Position numbers and translations under genes: made by a program. This document shows, piece by piece, positions 23,934-37,000 of a stretch of DNA of 63,239 bases. Each line of letters opens with the position of its first letter. Position 1 is the first letter of the stretch. The DNA lies in contig AJFK01000840.1 of NCBI GenBank assembly GCA_000467715.1, positions 1 to 63,239 of the forward strand. The letters are read 5' to 3'. Under the pieces are notes generated by a model, which saw nothing but the letters and a program-made list of their open reading frames with translations, was not told where the DNA came from and did no database searches. This DNA comes from Hysterium pulicare CBS 123377. Taxonomy: Eukaryota; Ascomycota; Dothideomycetes; Hysteriales; Hysteriaceae.

Positions 23934-25873
23934 TTATACACCACTGTCAATCTGCTCCACAACATGCGTCTTGGTGTACGAATCCCAAGCATCGCATGTC
24001 TGCTTCATGACAGGTGCTACATTGTTATAACCATTAATTTTGTCAGGTTGCTCCATTAAACTCATGTACAAGCCTTCTGACAGATGCCAGGCTATATCGT
24101 GTTAGCGTAGGAATACATATGCGGGTAAAACGGACTTACCGATATGGCAATGGAAAGGCCAAACACCTGGGTTATCAAGGTTGTATTGCATCACCATCCA
24201 ACCGTGGGGCCGCAAGTTGTGCGTATCACGACGTTGGGGGTTTTGGGGATTGACAATGCTGCCGTTCCACTTATCATTTCCGTCATAGAGGATCCACATG
24301 TCGTGGCCATGGATATGCATCGGATGTGGTCCGGTGTTATTATTCCACACGACGATACGGACGGATGAATTGGTGCCGAAGTTCACGACGTTCCAGTTAG
24401 GATTGTAGGGATACGAGTAGTTCTTCTCATTCGCAAGCCTGAGAATTGGGTCATTGTAGTCCGCTTGGAAAGCATAGCCGTTTACGGTGTAGAGTTGGTG
24501 ACCAGTTTCGTTTACGATGGAGTTGAGAACGACCTGGTACGTTACTGAAGGTTCAGGCAGAGCTTCCACGTAGTAAGGCACCGAGTTTTCAAGAGGCTCA
24601 TTCTTGCAGGTACCGTCATCGACAGGTGCAGGGTACGCTGTGGTCGTTGGGATGGAACTCTCCGGCGCATCGTCAAGAAGAACGACGGCACGACCCGCGG
24701 GATTCGACGCACGCTGGCAGAACTTACCCGATTGGAGGGTTCGCATCCAGATCGCCTTCTGTGTTCCATTGACTTTAGGAGTGAAGAGAACGTCCGTACG
24801 CTGACCAGCGCCCAAGGTAACCATAGTCGTCTCATATGGCTCAATATCGGTTAAGTCAATACCAGTGATGGTGAGCACCTGGCCGTCGATACTGAAGTAT
24901 TCCATACCGGCAGCACCAGCATTGATCAAGCGGAGCTTATAGGTCTTGCCGGATTGGAATTTGAAAGTGGAGTATGGGGCCTTCCCACAAGGTGTTCCGT
25001 CCGTCACTTCACTGCAGTTGTATGGCATTCTTCCGTTGATCAAAGTGTTATCGGAAGGATTTGCCCAGAGAGTCTGGTTGTTGCCCATAACGTTCTTCAC
25101 GATCTCGAAGTAGTCCTTGTGAAACCAATCTGTGAGCAAAATTGGGCCGACATCTTCATCGTAGTCCACATGAGAAGGCCCATGTACGATAAGAGGCCCG
25201 AAAAGACCGCCTGCTGCTTGACCGGAATAATGCGAATGATACCACGAGGTTCCCCAAACACCAGCTTGGAATCGGTATGTAAATGTGCTTCCAGGAGCGA
25301 TAGGGCACTGGGACACGCTGGGGACACCATCATACCATGGTGTTCCAGTTTGAAGGAGGCCATGCCAGTGAAGAGCGGTACCCTCATCTGGACCCGTGAT
25401 ATTGTTGGTGACTGTCACTTCGATGAAATCACCCCAGTTGGCCTCGATAGTGGGTCCTGGAAATTGATCATTGATGAGAATGCCCGATGTCTTGAGGTAA
25501 CCATCAGGGGCAAGTTCGCCTCGGCTGATTGTAAAATCGTATTGTCTGGTTACACCGGTGTTGGGAGCATTCTTAGGATTGGTGGCCTTGACATCTACGT
25601 TTCCCCAAGGGTAGCCTCCGGGGAGTGGCTAATGGAGAAAATTAGCAGTTACTTCAAATGGCATATGGAGATCAGCCTACGTTGTTCGTCAGAAACTTCG
25701 GCAAGGATCTCGCTTTCAACGTTCCCAACTCGGTAGTCCTATAGATCAGTTAGAATATTCTCAAGAACGCGTAGGATGTTTACTCGGTACCTCGAATGAG
25801 CTTGCTGTACTCTGTTCCCTTCAACAACACTGGCACCAATGACACATGCTACTAACGTAATCAAAGACCTCAT
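23934..25873 (-). CDS. Laccase-like multicopper oxidase, secreted
   Basis: Exons 25873-25791, 25738-25681, 25628-24140 and 24091-23934 give 595 residues. A signal peptide covers about residues 1-19. All four copper signatures are present: HWHG, YHSHYSGQ, HPMHIHGHD and FHCHIAWHLSEGL; the last is created by the 48-bp final intron (HCHI joined to AWHL). Ascomycete laccases oxidise phenols by one electron and reduce oxygen to water. In aurofusarin, viriditoxin and perylenequinone clusters such enzymes couple aromatic polyketide units. An AflR-type site lies 252 bp upstream, and the PKS gene lies 5.2 kb away on the same strand. A role in lignin or pigment oxidation outside the cluster is possible. 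Confidence 0.93.
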
Positions 25874-26812
25874 GACGACGACAATTTCTCAAAATGTAAA
25901 GAATGAATAGGACCTGAGTAGAGAATTACGAATCTTGGCCAAACTTGCTCTTTATGGATTGCTTCCACATGTTCCCATTGGCATATATAAGTCACACAGA
26001 ACTCCTCCCTCGCCGCAACAGCATTGTAGTGGGTCGATCATCGCTCTCCGGATACTTCCAATATACTAGGATTCGTATGAGATGCATTGCCGGATCAGGC
26101 AGTCAAGTCGATGCTAGCCTGAGTTCGGTTTGCGATTCCTCCCGGAATTCGGGATTGGTGCGCCTCTCACCTCACGAGACATTCAAGGACCCAATCACCG
26201 GGCTCTATCCCGTCTAGTCAGTGCCATGACTCTATCTCGTGGCAACCCGGGAATCATAGAAAGTGGAATAAGGAACAGGTCAACACGTCCTGGAAATTGC
26301 TGCATCGCCTTCCACCTCGTTTCTAGACTAAGCATGCATCAACGGTGCGACATAAGCCCCATTGCTGGCGCTCCCGAAAGGCGGGAATCCTTAGCGCTTT
26401 GATCTGGAATATGTGATGTCACCGGCGTTCATGAGAGAATGATGCTTGAAACGCGTCGCAACCTTGGAGGAAGGGTGACAAGAAGGAACCCGATAAGCGA
26501 GCCTATTTCCACGCTAAGCCGTTTCGGAACATTCACTCAAATCGCGACTTCGTTCTTGTCACTCGTGTCTTCAGATTGACATTTTTGTAAAACTTATGGG
26601 AATATTTGGGTGTAAACTCGCCTATTTTTTACAGGATGATAATAAGGGTCAAATTCACATGTGCTGAGCCGTCTCTCTAAGAGCCTTGAAATCAAAGGTT
26701 ACCCGAATAGTGTGTCATGTAAAAGCCATAAGATGTCACCCTTTATATATCGTTCCTACAACTCCAACGACAGATGATAGTACAAAAAACCAAGAGTACC
26801 TGTAGCCTTTCC
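25874..26812. promoter_or_regulatory. Laccase upstream region
   Basis: There is no gene in these 939 bp. The stretch near 26125-26135 (TCGGTTTGCGA) fits the AflR consensus. Most of the rest is featureless and partly AT-rich. Confidence 0.5.
26125..26135. promoter_or_regulatory. AflR-type site TCGGTTTGCGA
   Basis: It fits TCGSWNNSCGR but is not a perfect palindrome. It lies 252 bp upstream of the laccase start. Confidence 0.4.
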
Positions 26813-27548
26813 TCACACTCGAGATCGAACATGTGGAAGCCTGCTCTCGTACGGCGGCGGTTCCATCCCCAATTTAACCGCATCATCATCTTCCTCAGCC
26901 CTATACCTAATATCGCCCCTCATCTTCGCATCCACAAAGCAAAATCCGAAATGAAGAAAGGACATAATGAATAGTGGGACCATGAGCCATTTCCCCGTTT
27001 TCTAAGCGAAATTATTAGCGTCCGAGATTAAGGCATAGACGACCCGTATGGAGGCTCACCACGTTCTCGCATGTCTTTGGATACCATTGATCTGGCTCGC
27101 AGACCCAGGCCTCCAATGTATGGTAGAATGACATATCGTCACTATCCTCGGTCGGCTTAACAAAAACCAAAGCTAGGACGACGAGACTGGAGAAGATGTT
27201 TCCGAGTGCCATCATGCAGGCGCCGACACTCCATCGATGGTGGCTTCTATACTATGGCACAGGTGTTAGCTCAATATATTGAGAGTTCCCTTGAAAAGAT
27301 ATACCTACATCTCCAGCATATGTGCTCAAGCATAAAAGCAATGTTTTCACAATCCCGATTTTGCCGGAAATTATCGCAATCGCTCCTGCCACAATGCCGC
27401 CTTTAGTCGGCTCGATAGAGGAATAGTAGTCGTAAGTGTATAGAGACGATCGTATACGGCGTTGCAGGTCGATTTCTATGGCTCCTAGGACAAGGATTAT
27501 GACCGAGGAGACTAAGATAAAGAAATCGCGATGCGATAGGGGATTCAT
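26813..27548 (-). CDS. Small four-helix membrane protein, unknown function
   Basis: Exons 27548-27309, 27251-27060 and 27001-26813 give 206 residues, with introns of 57 and 58 bp. Four hydrophobic segments are visible: residues about 9-26 (FFILVSSVIILVLGAIEI), 50-75, 88-111 (SVGACMMALGNIFSSLVVLALVFV) and 148-167 (WLMVPLFIMSFLHFGFCFV). A loop between helices 3 and 4 carries two cysteines. The cytosolic tail is acidic and contains EPPPYES, a PPxY-like motif that WW-domain ubiquitin ligases bind. The layout is MARVEL-like, but I do not recognise the family. Both introns join helices smoothly, so the model is sound. No role in the polyketide pathway can be read from it. Confidence 0.65.
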
Positions 27549-29287
27549 GATTCTGCGATATATGTCCGTTGAATGAGAAGAAAGAACTAAAGGAAGAGAT
27601 GATTGAGAAAATTGAAATGCGGTTATACCATGATCTTTTTAGTTCATGCCACGATATATAATTCGTGAAGGACGACGATTCTGTGCCCCATAAGCCTTCG
27701 AGGCTGCGCCTTGCCTCTGTATCGGCATGATTAAGCGCCTGTTTCGTATATAGCCGTCGCCATGTTTCCAACAGCCATCCTGGCATGAGAAAGCGCGAAA
27801 TGTTTCGAATCGAATGTGCCGCAACCTCGTTGAAAAGTTTCAGATTGTGAGAGGTTGGGTGGCGAGTATCAGGAGGAGGCACGGGAAGTCGATCCTTTCG
27901 GCGCTAAGCCCCTTTGGAAGATCGTCTGCACTCAATACCTAAACGCCCTCATCCAAAAGCGTGAAAGTAACCCAAAGATAGATGGTTATCAACTTGAGCT
28001 GCATACTTTCCGAATCCTTCGGCTTTTCCAGCCTTAAAGCTCAAAGCCTCTACCGACATCGCAAGTCGTACGGGGTAAAAGTTTCCATGTGCGTTACCGC
28101 TAGCAAACTAACGTGTTCAGGGTTCATGGGGATAAGACGTTTATGAGAGCGCTTGAGTGATCTTGATATAATCGATATAACGAAGAATCCTTCTAGACTG
28201 TGATCGAGCAGTCATCACGCCAAGCGAATAGATTAGGTGCCAGCTCCCAAGCATCGGAAAAAGAACACAGAGAAGTCATAAGCGACGAAGAGAAACTGGT
28301 GCACCGCGGAGGTTTATGAACCCTCCATACTATCCTTTGAAAGCTTCTCTAACTTCAGCTGGTCCGATTACCTTCCCCTCAATAGCGCGGCCTGACGATA
28401 CCAGTAACCAGATTCCCTGGTATTATTACGATATCATGCTTCTGTAGAGCGGGATCGTAGACATCTGGTCAGAAACCGGTTATGTATTCCGCATTCATTT
28501 TGAGCGCGGCTTTTACGTTAAGTTCAAGAACAATCTCCATGATTCCCAAAGCAAAGATAGTGAACGCGGAAAGACCAAAGGTGATCTTTCTGGATGTAAA
28601 GCCAACCATGATGGGGTTTACGGAGGGAAGAAGAGCGAGGAAGTAGTGCGGTGATGCGAATATGACAAAGAGTGGTAGAACACATGGAGTCAGCCATTCA
28701 AGGAGGAATAGAGTCTCACATGTGGAGATATCCTGAAGGCGGCTTCATCTATGGAGATGCAAGATCAGGCGCGTATTCGGAAATGCTCTTGTTTCAACGT
28801 TTCCAACGCCCATCTTGGCAAACAAAGAAAAGAGGTATCGCCAATCTCAAAGACTACTTCTATTTGAGAACTGAAGAGGCACAGCAACGAAGCGCGTATT
28901 CTGTGCGTTGAGTGAAGGTTACGAAGGCTGTGGGCGCGTAAAGGAGTTGGTTCAGTCTCGGCGGCGCTAAGCACTTGCGGCGTAGCGGCCCACCACCGGG
29001 GCGATCCGCACACCACGTCTCAACTCTCCAGGCTTGACATCGGTAGCAAAAGACCTAGTCTAATGATATACTTTGCGCCTTCGATGAAGGTTAATATGAT
29101 TTTAATACCGTCAAAGGGAAAAAGATATGTCCGCTCAATATATTCCCACAAGCTCTTTCTATAGAGATTTATTGTGCATTCATTAATGCGATACCGAACT
29201 TAAGCAGTAACTCACTCCAAACACGAAACTAAAAATAAGGACTGCAATATTCGCCTTTCAAGAGAGTGGTGAGGATGTTGTTGTTTG
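27549..29287. other. Intergenic 1.7 kb with possible membrane-gene fragment
   Basis: On the minus strand at 28609-28469 a short frame encodes one hydrophobic helix (FGLSAFTIFALGIMEIVLEL) that resembles the first helix of the four-helix gene next door. It stops after 46 residues and I could not extend it. Nothing else recognisable is present. Confidence 0.35.
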
Positions 29288-30505
29288 CTAATCAGTCTTG
29301 CAATCAATGTTTGCCTCTTCAGCGTCATTTCCTTTGGCCTCTTCTGCTACTTCTTCTTCCCCTCCTGCTCCTTCTGCTGCTCCTTCTGCTGCTCCTTCTC
29401 CTGCTCCTTCTCCTGCTCCTTCTCCTCCGTCTTCTCCTCCGTCTTCTCCTCCTTCTTCTCCTCCTCCTCCTGCTCCTGCTCCTTCCTCTTTGTCATCCCC
29501 ATCACCCTCAGAACCACCTGTCTGCGGAGTATCAGTAACGGCGCTAACTTCTGAGCCATCAAGTCTGAGCCTCAAGCCATTATTGTATATGAAACAAACT
29601 TCTGAAGAAGACCAATAATACCAATCTCCTCTATGCCTGTCCCATTTCCAATTCACCAGAGTGCTTTCAGCATCTCCGTCTGCCGTTGACTTTGCGGGTC
29701 GTAAACGGTCCGGCCGAATGAAATTGTATTTTTTCGCCGTCGCCTCGAAGTAATCGATTGCTTCCTTAACTTTGCCCATACAAGCTTGACACGATGCGTT
29801 TTTCAAAGCCGAGAGAACCGCCTCGATGCGCTTTTGAGCCTCCAAGATAATTCCAAGGCTTATCTTATTTACAGTATACGTATCGTAAAAAGATCGATGT
29901 GCTTCTGCCTCACGAAGAGCTGCTTCTAGAGCATAGATACGCTTCTTGTTTTCCCGCGCCAGAGTCATCCACTACCATCTAGTTAGCGAATTTCTGAACT
30001 GTGATGATGGAGTATGACGAAAGAGCATTACATCCAAAGATACATAGTTCAAGCGGTATTCATCGCTCGAACACATGAAGGGTTGGTATACGGACCAATA
30101 CTGGCCCCCACATATATTACTGGAATGATCAGCTACACCTCCATGATGCCAGGAGGCATAGATCGCCGTGAAGACATGCTTGAGCTGAGTGATACCATGG
30201 GTAAGTCCGATGCCGGCATGCCACTGATCATTGGTGGAAATAGACATGGTCAGTCTGGCTTGGTGCTCCGTGAGAAGGCGTAAACGCTGTGGTAGCCGGC
30301 CTTTATATCCAGTAGTAAGGGAGATAGAGAGGGCTTCATCTCCGTGTCCAGCGCCATGCAAACCGCCAACACCGCCTGCAAGGTTTGAGGTGTACAGTTT
30401 GTTATGGGTTCGCTTAGCTGTAGATGTAAGTTTGACCCAGCGGGAGATATGCCAATATGCAGATGGATATCTTGATGCTTTGAGCAGCTTCCACGTATCT
30501 GCCAA
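29288..30505 (-). CDS. Uncharacterised protein with acidic Gly/Glu repeat tail
   Basis: I propose exons 30505-30032 and 29971-29288, giving 385 residues. The 60-bp intron has a GTAATG donor and a CTAAC branch site 13 bp before its AG. The second exon is the better supported part. It begins with a charged helix (ARENKKRIYALEAALREAEA), has CQAC in a further helical region, then a Trp/Tyr-rich patch (WKWDRHRGDWYYW) and a tail of about 60 residues made almost only of Glu, Gly, Asp and Ala. I do not recognise the family. The first exon has unremarkable composition and could be wrong; the start would then move. It lies between the laccase and PKS, but any role there is unknown. Confidence 0.4.
29341..29495. 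repeat. Imperfect triplet/12-bp minisatellite
   Basis: Degenerate tandem units of the type CTCCTTCTCCTG are repeated across about 150 bp. They encode the acidic Gly/Glu/Asp/Ala tail of the minus-strand gene and produce a spurious Leu-rich frame on the other strand. Such tracts often vary in length between strains. Confidence 0.75.
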
Positions 30506-31085
30506 CCTGCCGGGCGTTATGCTCCGCTAATTGGTTACTTAGACATAAGCGAGGTTGGCATGCATGTAGTTCGCTCTGATAGGCGTGAGCGGCTCCACAA
30601 ATTGAAGGCCACGTAGCCAATGATGGCTTGAGAACAACATGTTCGTCCGATCGACAATTAAAAGTACTACTATTCTCAAAGATATTTCCCAGGAGATTTC
30701 ACTGATACCGAGGCATATTCAAAAGCCAAGTTGAAGTATAGTCATCTCATTTTGGAATTCTAGATACAGTAATGAAAGAAAGGAAAAGCCCAACCAGCCA
30801 GTCTATGTTCTTACTCCAGAAAGCAATTTGAAGCCACCCAGAACAAGAACGCAGACAAAAAGACCCTTTAGTAAACACCAGCTCCGTAATCAACCATCCA
30901 TGTACAACAGGAAAGACATGATGAGGAAATGAGACACATGAAAAAGGAATTGCTATGCAAGTGACAGTATTCATCCAAGAAAAGCCCAAGAGAAAAGGAG
31001 GAATGAAAAATGAAGATCCTGTACCATATACAATCGAACCAAAAGCAAGAAAACTTATACAATCTAGTCATGAGAGACCATTCCC
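30506..31085. other. Intergenic, 3' flank of PKS
   Basis: These 580 bp lie between the uncharacterised gene and the PKS stop. No gene or repeat is seen. Confidence 0.5.
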
Positions 31086-34000
31086 TTAAGCCAAAGCACC
31101 TCCAATGAACCGACTTAGCTCCTTTGCTTTCTCCCCCTCCATCATAGTAAAATGATTAGCTTCCTTCATACTCTTGATAACAATATTCTGTCCTCCAACA
31201 ATTGTATCCCATCCATTAGGTCCTAAATCGATCCTATTGTTCAACAACCACTTCATTTCCCTCGGGTCATCAGCTCGTGGTGCCGGACGCGGCGTACTTG
31301 GGTCCTTGCAAACGCCATCTTCAGCCCAGATGATGTGCGTCTGAGGAGCCTTGCCCTGGAACGGCTTCGCTTTGTATGTGTCGAGTGCGTCGATGAAAGC
31401 GAGGAAGTGGGGGAGAAGCCAGGATGGTGGTGGTGCGCCACCTTGGCCGAAGAGGTTGATGCTATTGAAGAAATCGTAGAGGCGGGTTGGGAGTTTCTCG
31501 AGACCAATGGGGTTGGGCGTGTCGAGAAGGATGAGGCGCTCGACTTTCTCACCCGCGTTGACGAGTTTCTGTGCTGCGTCATAAGCGCAAATTCCACCGG
31601 CGGACCAACCACCAAGGTTGTATGGTCCGTGGGGTTGACGGCGGCGGATCTCATCGAGGTAGGGTGCGGTCAGGTCGGCGAGGCCACATTTCATGTCTTG
31701 AGGAGTCTTCATGTAGGGGCAGTTGAGACCATAAATCGCAACATCAGTGGCGACTCGTGGGAGAGGTGCATAGGAAGTGGAGGATCCAGATCCGTCAGGG
31801 AAGAGGAAGAGCTGCTTGGTGGCAGTCTTCGACGATCCCTGGAGGAGTATGGAGGAAGCTCGGGGGAGTGTCGTCGCCGGAGTTAGAGGGATGGAGAGCT
31901 CCTTGACCTCATTAGCGGCAGCTCCAGGAGTCATAGGAACAGCTGGGGTAGCTGCGGGGGCAGTAGCTGACTTGGACTTGATGCCGAGAGCCGCCTCAAT
32001 GGCGTTGAGGCTGTCGTTGGCGGCAAAAAGGTCGGAAGGAAGATCCATCCCGTGGTCTTCTCGAAGCCTTCCCAGAACGTTCAAGGACAAGAGGGAGTCC
32101 ATTCCAAGCTCACTAAGGTCGAGAGTACCCGTAATCTCCGCCTCCTTCACACCAATTTCCTCAGCTAGGATGCGACGAATAGAGTCAATGACTCCACCTT
32201 CGTCATCAGCGATAGAGGTACCGGAACTGCTTTGAGCGTCACCATTCTCCGACTCCGAAGCAGGGGTCGAAGGATAGGAAGAGCTGGCTTCCGAGACTAC
32301 AACGACATCCTGAGAAGGCTGAGTGTTGCCACCCGGTAGGAATGCAAGCAAGTCCTTCACGGTAGGGCAGTCATTGAAAAGCGAGCTCTCACAATCAACG
32401 TCGAGTTCTTCCCGAAGTCGTCCAGAGATATTAAGGGACAACAGAGAGTCAACCCCGAAGTCGGCGAAAGCAGCCGTTGGGACGAGGTCAGACATGGACA
32501 GACCAACTTCATCCGCAATGATCTTGAGCGCTTTGTCGGCGACACTGGGCCCAGTTGGCTTAGGGGCGGCAGCGATAGGAGTAGGTGCAGCTTTGGCAGG
32601 CTTGCTCACGAGCTTAGAAGAGACTGCAGCAGCTGGAACAGGTGCTGACTTGGTAACAGGCGCAGCCTTAGGAGCAGGCGCCTTCGATGCACCTTTAGCT
32701 CCTGGAAGAACGTGGTCGAGAACACGCCGAGGAACTGTTTGGAACTGGAAAAGGGTTAGATAGATGGTAATCAAAAATATTGAGAGATAGACTCACCTTT
32801 ACACCACCATATACAGCCACAACAGTCTCTTCGTCGAAAATGTAGACATCACCAGCATGTAGGTTTCCGACCTTCTGCATCTTGGCATAGGTTTGGTAGG
32901 TCTTATCGGCAGAGAGCTTTGCAGCAATCTTCAAGGAGTCCCATCCATGGTTGATGTAGACAGTGGTCTTGGAGTCGGTGTTGTCGTTTGCATTCATAGT
33001 GAAACCAGTGACTTGACCAAGACTGTCGATCCAGTAAGGCGAAAGGTAAAACTTGCCGTTAGTTGCATCTTGCTGAAATTTGACCTTGGTCGAAGTCTCC
33101 AAGTCGTCACTGTTGATGACGACCTCTGACATGCCTTTGTACTGTTGCCCGTAGTTGACAAGAACACCGAACAGCTTGTATGCCATACCACGCTTGATCA
33201 AGTTGGTTTGACCATCGTCAACGCCCTTGTGTAGAGCATCAATCCGCGATCTGATCAAGTATGAGTTGCGCTTCCAGTCAGCCAACCAAGCATCGGTGTC
33301 TCCAAGTTTGATAGTGCACTCGGCATGGTCAGTAGTCCTCTTGCCCTGGTCGTTGACACTGTAGATGTGAACAGTGATCTCCTTAGCAGCCCAATCAGCA
33401 ACAGCGGAAGAACGGAATAGCTGCTTTGAACCAGTGGCGATGAGAGAGTTCTTGACAACCATGTTGGCGACATCCATTCCAGTGGCACTCGGCTTCACCT
33501 TGCTGTTGTTGATCAGGTAGTCGCCCAATGTTAGGGCAATGTCAGCGTAGACAGAGGATGAGCAAAGAGGGGTGCCGTTGACTTGGTGACCCTGGATAGA
33601 ATCCACGAACGTTGGCTCCTGCACATTAGACTCCATAACGATGGATGGCTTGACATCATCGAGATGCTCCTCAATCATGGTCTGAAGCGAAGAAGTCGAC
33701 AGCTTGGACTTGACTGGTGGAGCCGGTAAAGCGGCTTTGACAGGTGCTGGGGCATCTCCCTTTGTTAAACAGAAGTTATTGTTGTACTGGATCCAGTAGG
33801 TCTTCGCATCCCAGTTGTATGCCGGAAGAGCGATGACGCGATGGGAGTTCTTGAAGTCGCGGTGATATTCATTCCAGTTGACCTCAATGCCAGCAAGATG
33901 GATGGATGAGAGACTGCCCGCAAGGACCTCAAATGTATCCTTGTTCTTCTGGAGGGATGGAAGGGCGGTTGTGTCGGAGCCGACAATAGACTTAATCATA

Positions 34001-37000
34001 CCGGAGCAGACAGGGTGGGATCCAAGTTCAACCCAAACGGTCTTCTCAGTGATGGTCTTGGAGTCAAGAGCGGCGTTCAGTCCAGACACGAAGTCGACAG
34101 TCTCGCGGCAGGCTCGACTGAGGTAAAGGTGGTTAAGGACACCTTCGCCCTCGATGACCTCACCAAGCAGTGGGGAGATGAAAGGTACTGATGGCTTCGC
34201 GAATCGAATCTTTTGTGCAATAGTCTCAAAGTCGGAAAGTATCGCCTCAACTTGAGCTGAGTGGAATGCATAGGGTACCTTAAGCTTGGTCGACTTGAAC
34301 TTGGCAGCAACGAGCTCCTCAGCTAGGGCATCGATAGATTCGTTAGCTCCGCTGAGTACGAGAGCATTTGGTCCATTGATGCAAGCCACCTCAACGGGCT
34401 TGCCAACAAGATGAGTGCCAACTTGGCTAAGGGTAGTTTGGACGGCCAACATGGAGTGGGTGTTCATGGTGCACCTGGCGACAAGGAGTTGGGCTCTCTT
34501 TCCAGTCAAGTAGATGGTGTCGCTAGCAGACAGAACACCAGCGGCGTTGAGAGCTGCATACTCTCCAAGAGAGTGGCCAATGACAGCACTAGGAGTGATG
34601 CCCCAAGAAGCCCAGAGCCTATTCAGAGCCATCTGCATACATGTGGTTCCGAGTTGAGCAATGACTGGGCTCATATTGTCGACATCCTCAATCGATCCGT
34701 CGATAAGTGGCTGGATGCTTGGGAAGCCGTGACTTTGGCCGATCCTGTCGAATCGCTGGATATCATTGTGGAAGCCAACAAAGTTCTCGAAGAGTTGCTT
34801 GCCCATGCCAGACTGCAAGACGCCTTGGCCGGTGAAGGCAAAGGCCGTCTTTGGGACCTTAGCGGGAACAGGCTTAAGATCAGTGCGCTTCTCGGCCTCC
34901 CTCAACTTCTTCGAAATTGTCTCAATGTTAGCACCTGTGATTGTGACACGGTGGTTGTGGTGCATACGACGGGCCGTAGTCGTGTACGACAGTGCTGGAA
35001 GGGAGATGTTGGGATTCTGTTCGAGGAACGTCGCCATATTGTCGAGGTTCTTCTTGATTGAGAGAATTGATCTGCCCGAAACCGAGACCATGTGAACGGT
35101 CCTAGAATCCTCGCCTGCAGGAGAGTAGCCCACGGGAGCGTCTTCCATGAGAAGGGCAGTGTTACCACCAGCAGCGCTGAAGTTGTTCATGAAAACAGTG
35201 CGCTTGCCATCCTGTGGACGGGACCACTCGGTAGGCTTGCGTGCAATGTGGACATTTCGAGCGCCAAGGTCGGGGAAGCTATGGTTGAGCTTCGTCTTGA
35301 TACCGCAGTGAGGTGGGATTTCGTTGTTCTTCATCATCATCAAGACCTTGATCAAGGAGGCTACACCAGATGCAGACTCCGCATGTCCGATATTGGCCTT
35401 CGCAGAGCCGAGGTGCAGTGGCTGTGTGGGGCGCTTGCCTTCCTGAGGGGCGAAGACCTGCAAGACAGATCCCATCTCCACAGCGTCTCCGGCTTGAGTA
35501 CCAGTACCGTGCATTTCGATGTAGCTAACATCAAGAGGATTGACGCCTGCGGTATTCAGCATCTTGTCAAAGATGAAAGCCTGGGCGCCAACATGCGGGC
35601 GAGTCATGGACTCGGCTTCAGCGGAATGATTGGTATAGGCGCCGAGGATGACACCGTGGATAGGATCGCAATCCGCTTCCGCATCTTCGAGCCTCTTCAT
35701 GATGATTGTACCGACAGCATCAGCCCGGCAGTAACCATTAGCAGCATCATCAAAAGTATTACAATTGCCAGTAGTCGAGAGGAAGTGACCACGGTCCAAG
35801 CCAGCAAAGTTATCGGGGTTGGTCATCACGTTGGTACCGCCTGCAATAGCGGTATCGCAATCACCTCTCCAAAGGGAGTTGCAGGCTGTGTGAATCGCAG
35901 CAAAGCTGGACGAGCAAGCAGTGTCCACACTGAAAGACGGACCACTGAACTTGAAGTGGTAGTTGATACGGCCAGGTGTGAAGGCTCTGTTGCCTCCAGG
36001 GATGAAGTATGTATCAACATTCTGACCACTGTTGACCTCTCGCCAGTCGTCACTGGTCATTCCGTAGAAGATACCGACACGGTCTCGCTGGGTGGATGCC
36101 GTCCTGTTTGGAACGAAACCAGCCATTTCGAAAGCCTCATAAGCAGTGGTGATCGCAAGACGCTGGCCGGGATCAGCGTTAGCAGCCTCTCTTGGAGACA
36201 TATTGAAAAAGCGGGCATCGAAAAGACCTGGTTCCTCGATGAAGCAGCCGTGTCGGACACGGCTGGTGTTCTTGGTTTTTCCAGTTGGGTCAAAATGAGC
36301 GTCGACATCGAATCGATCCTTTGGTATTTCCCTGTGGACATCCAGGCCTTTATGCAGAATTTCCCAGAATTTATCAGTGCTTGCTGCATCTGGAAATCTG
36401 CCAGAATAGCCGATGATAGCAATCTTGGATTGCTTTGGCCTGGCAGTCTGTGGCAGGCCATTGGCATCAGTATGATCCGTTTTGATCGTGACTCCTGGTA
36501 CACCAGCCTGAGACATGGCCGCTGCAAGGTGCTGTGAACCATTTGCAACGAACGGCATGAGCGTGCACTGGAAGGTGCCTGCATCCTTGAGTGTGTGTGC
36601 AGCTCCTTCTAGGAGCTTGTCCCATCGAATTGGCTCCATCAAAATCTCGCGAAGAACAATTCGAAGAAGGCTGCCATAGTCGGGAGCGTTTATGATCTGG
36701 CCAGTTACATCGGAGAAGACAGGGGTCTTGGGTACGTAGGTCGTGAGAATCGTTTGTGAGCTGGACGATAATATGGAGTCAACATCAGCCTCTGAGTAGA
36801 GGTGTGATGTGTGGTATGGTGCAAAGACTGAAACTTTAGCAGCCCTCACTTCGGAGAATGGAGAGGTCTTGAGGAGTGAGTCGAGGATGGAAGGTGGACC
36901 GCTGATGGTGACGTTATTCGGGGTGATGTAGCTGATGTATGGGCGAGATGCGTGGGGAACGCCTTCGTCCTCTACGAAAGCATCCAGAGCCATAGATACT

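Noticed and set aside
24954-25736. Plus-strand frame of 260 codons opposite the laccase
   Set aside because: Antisense shadow of a laccase gene with all four copper motifs.
29266-29618. Leu-rich and Pro/Ser-rich plus-strand frames
   Set aside because: They are the antisense reading of the CTC/CTT minisatellite that encodes the acidic tail of the minus-strand gene.
35092-36537. Long plus-strand frame of 481 codons inside the PKS
   Set aside because: Antisense to the KS domain; no family features, and the PKS reading is certain.
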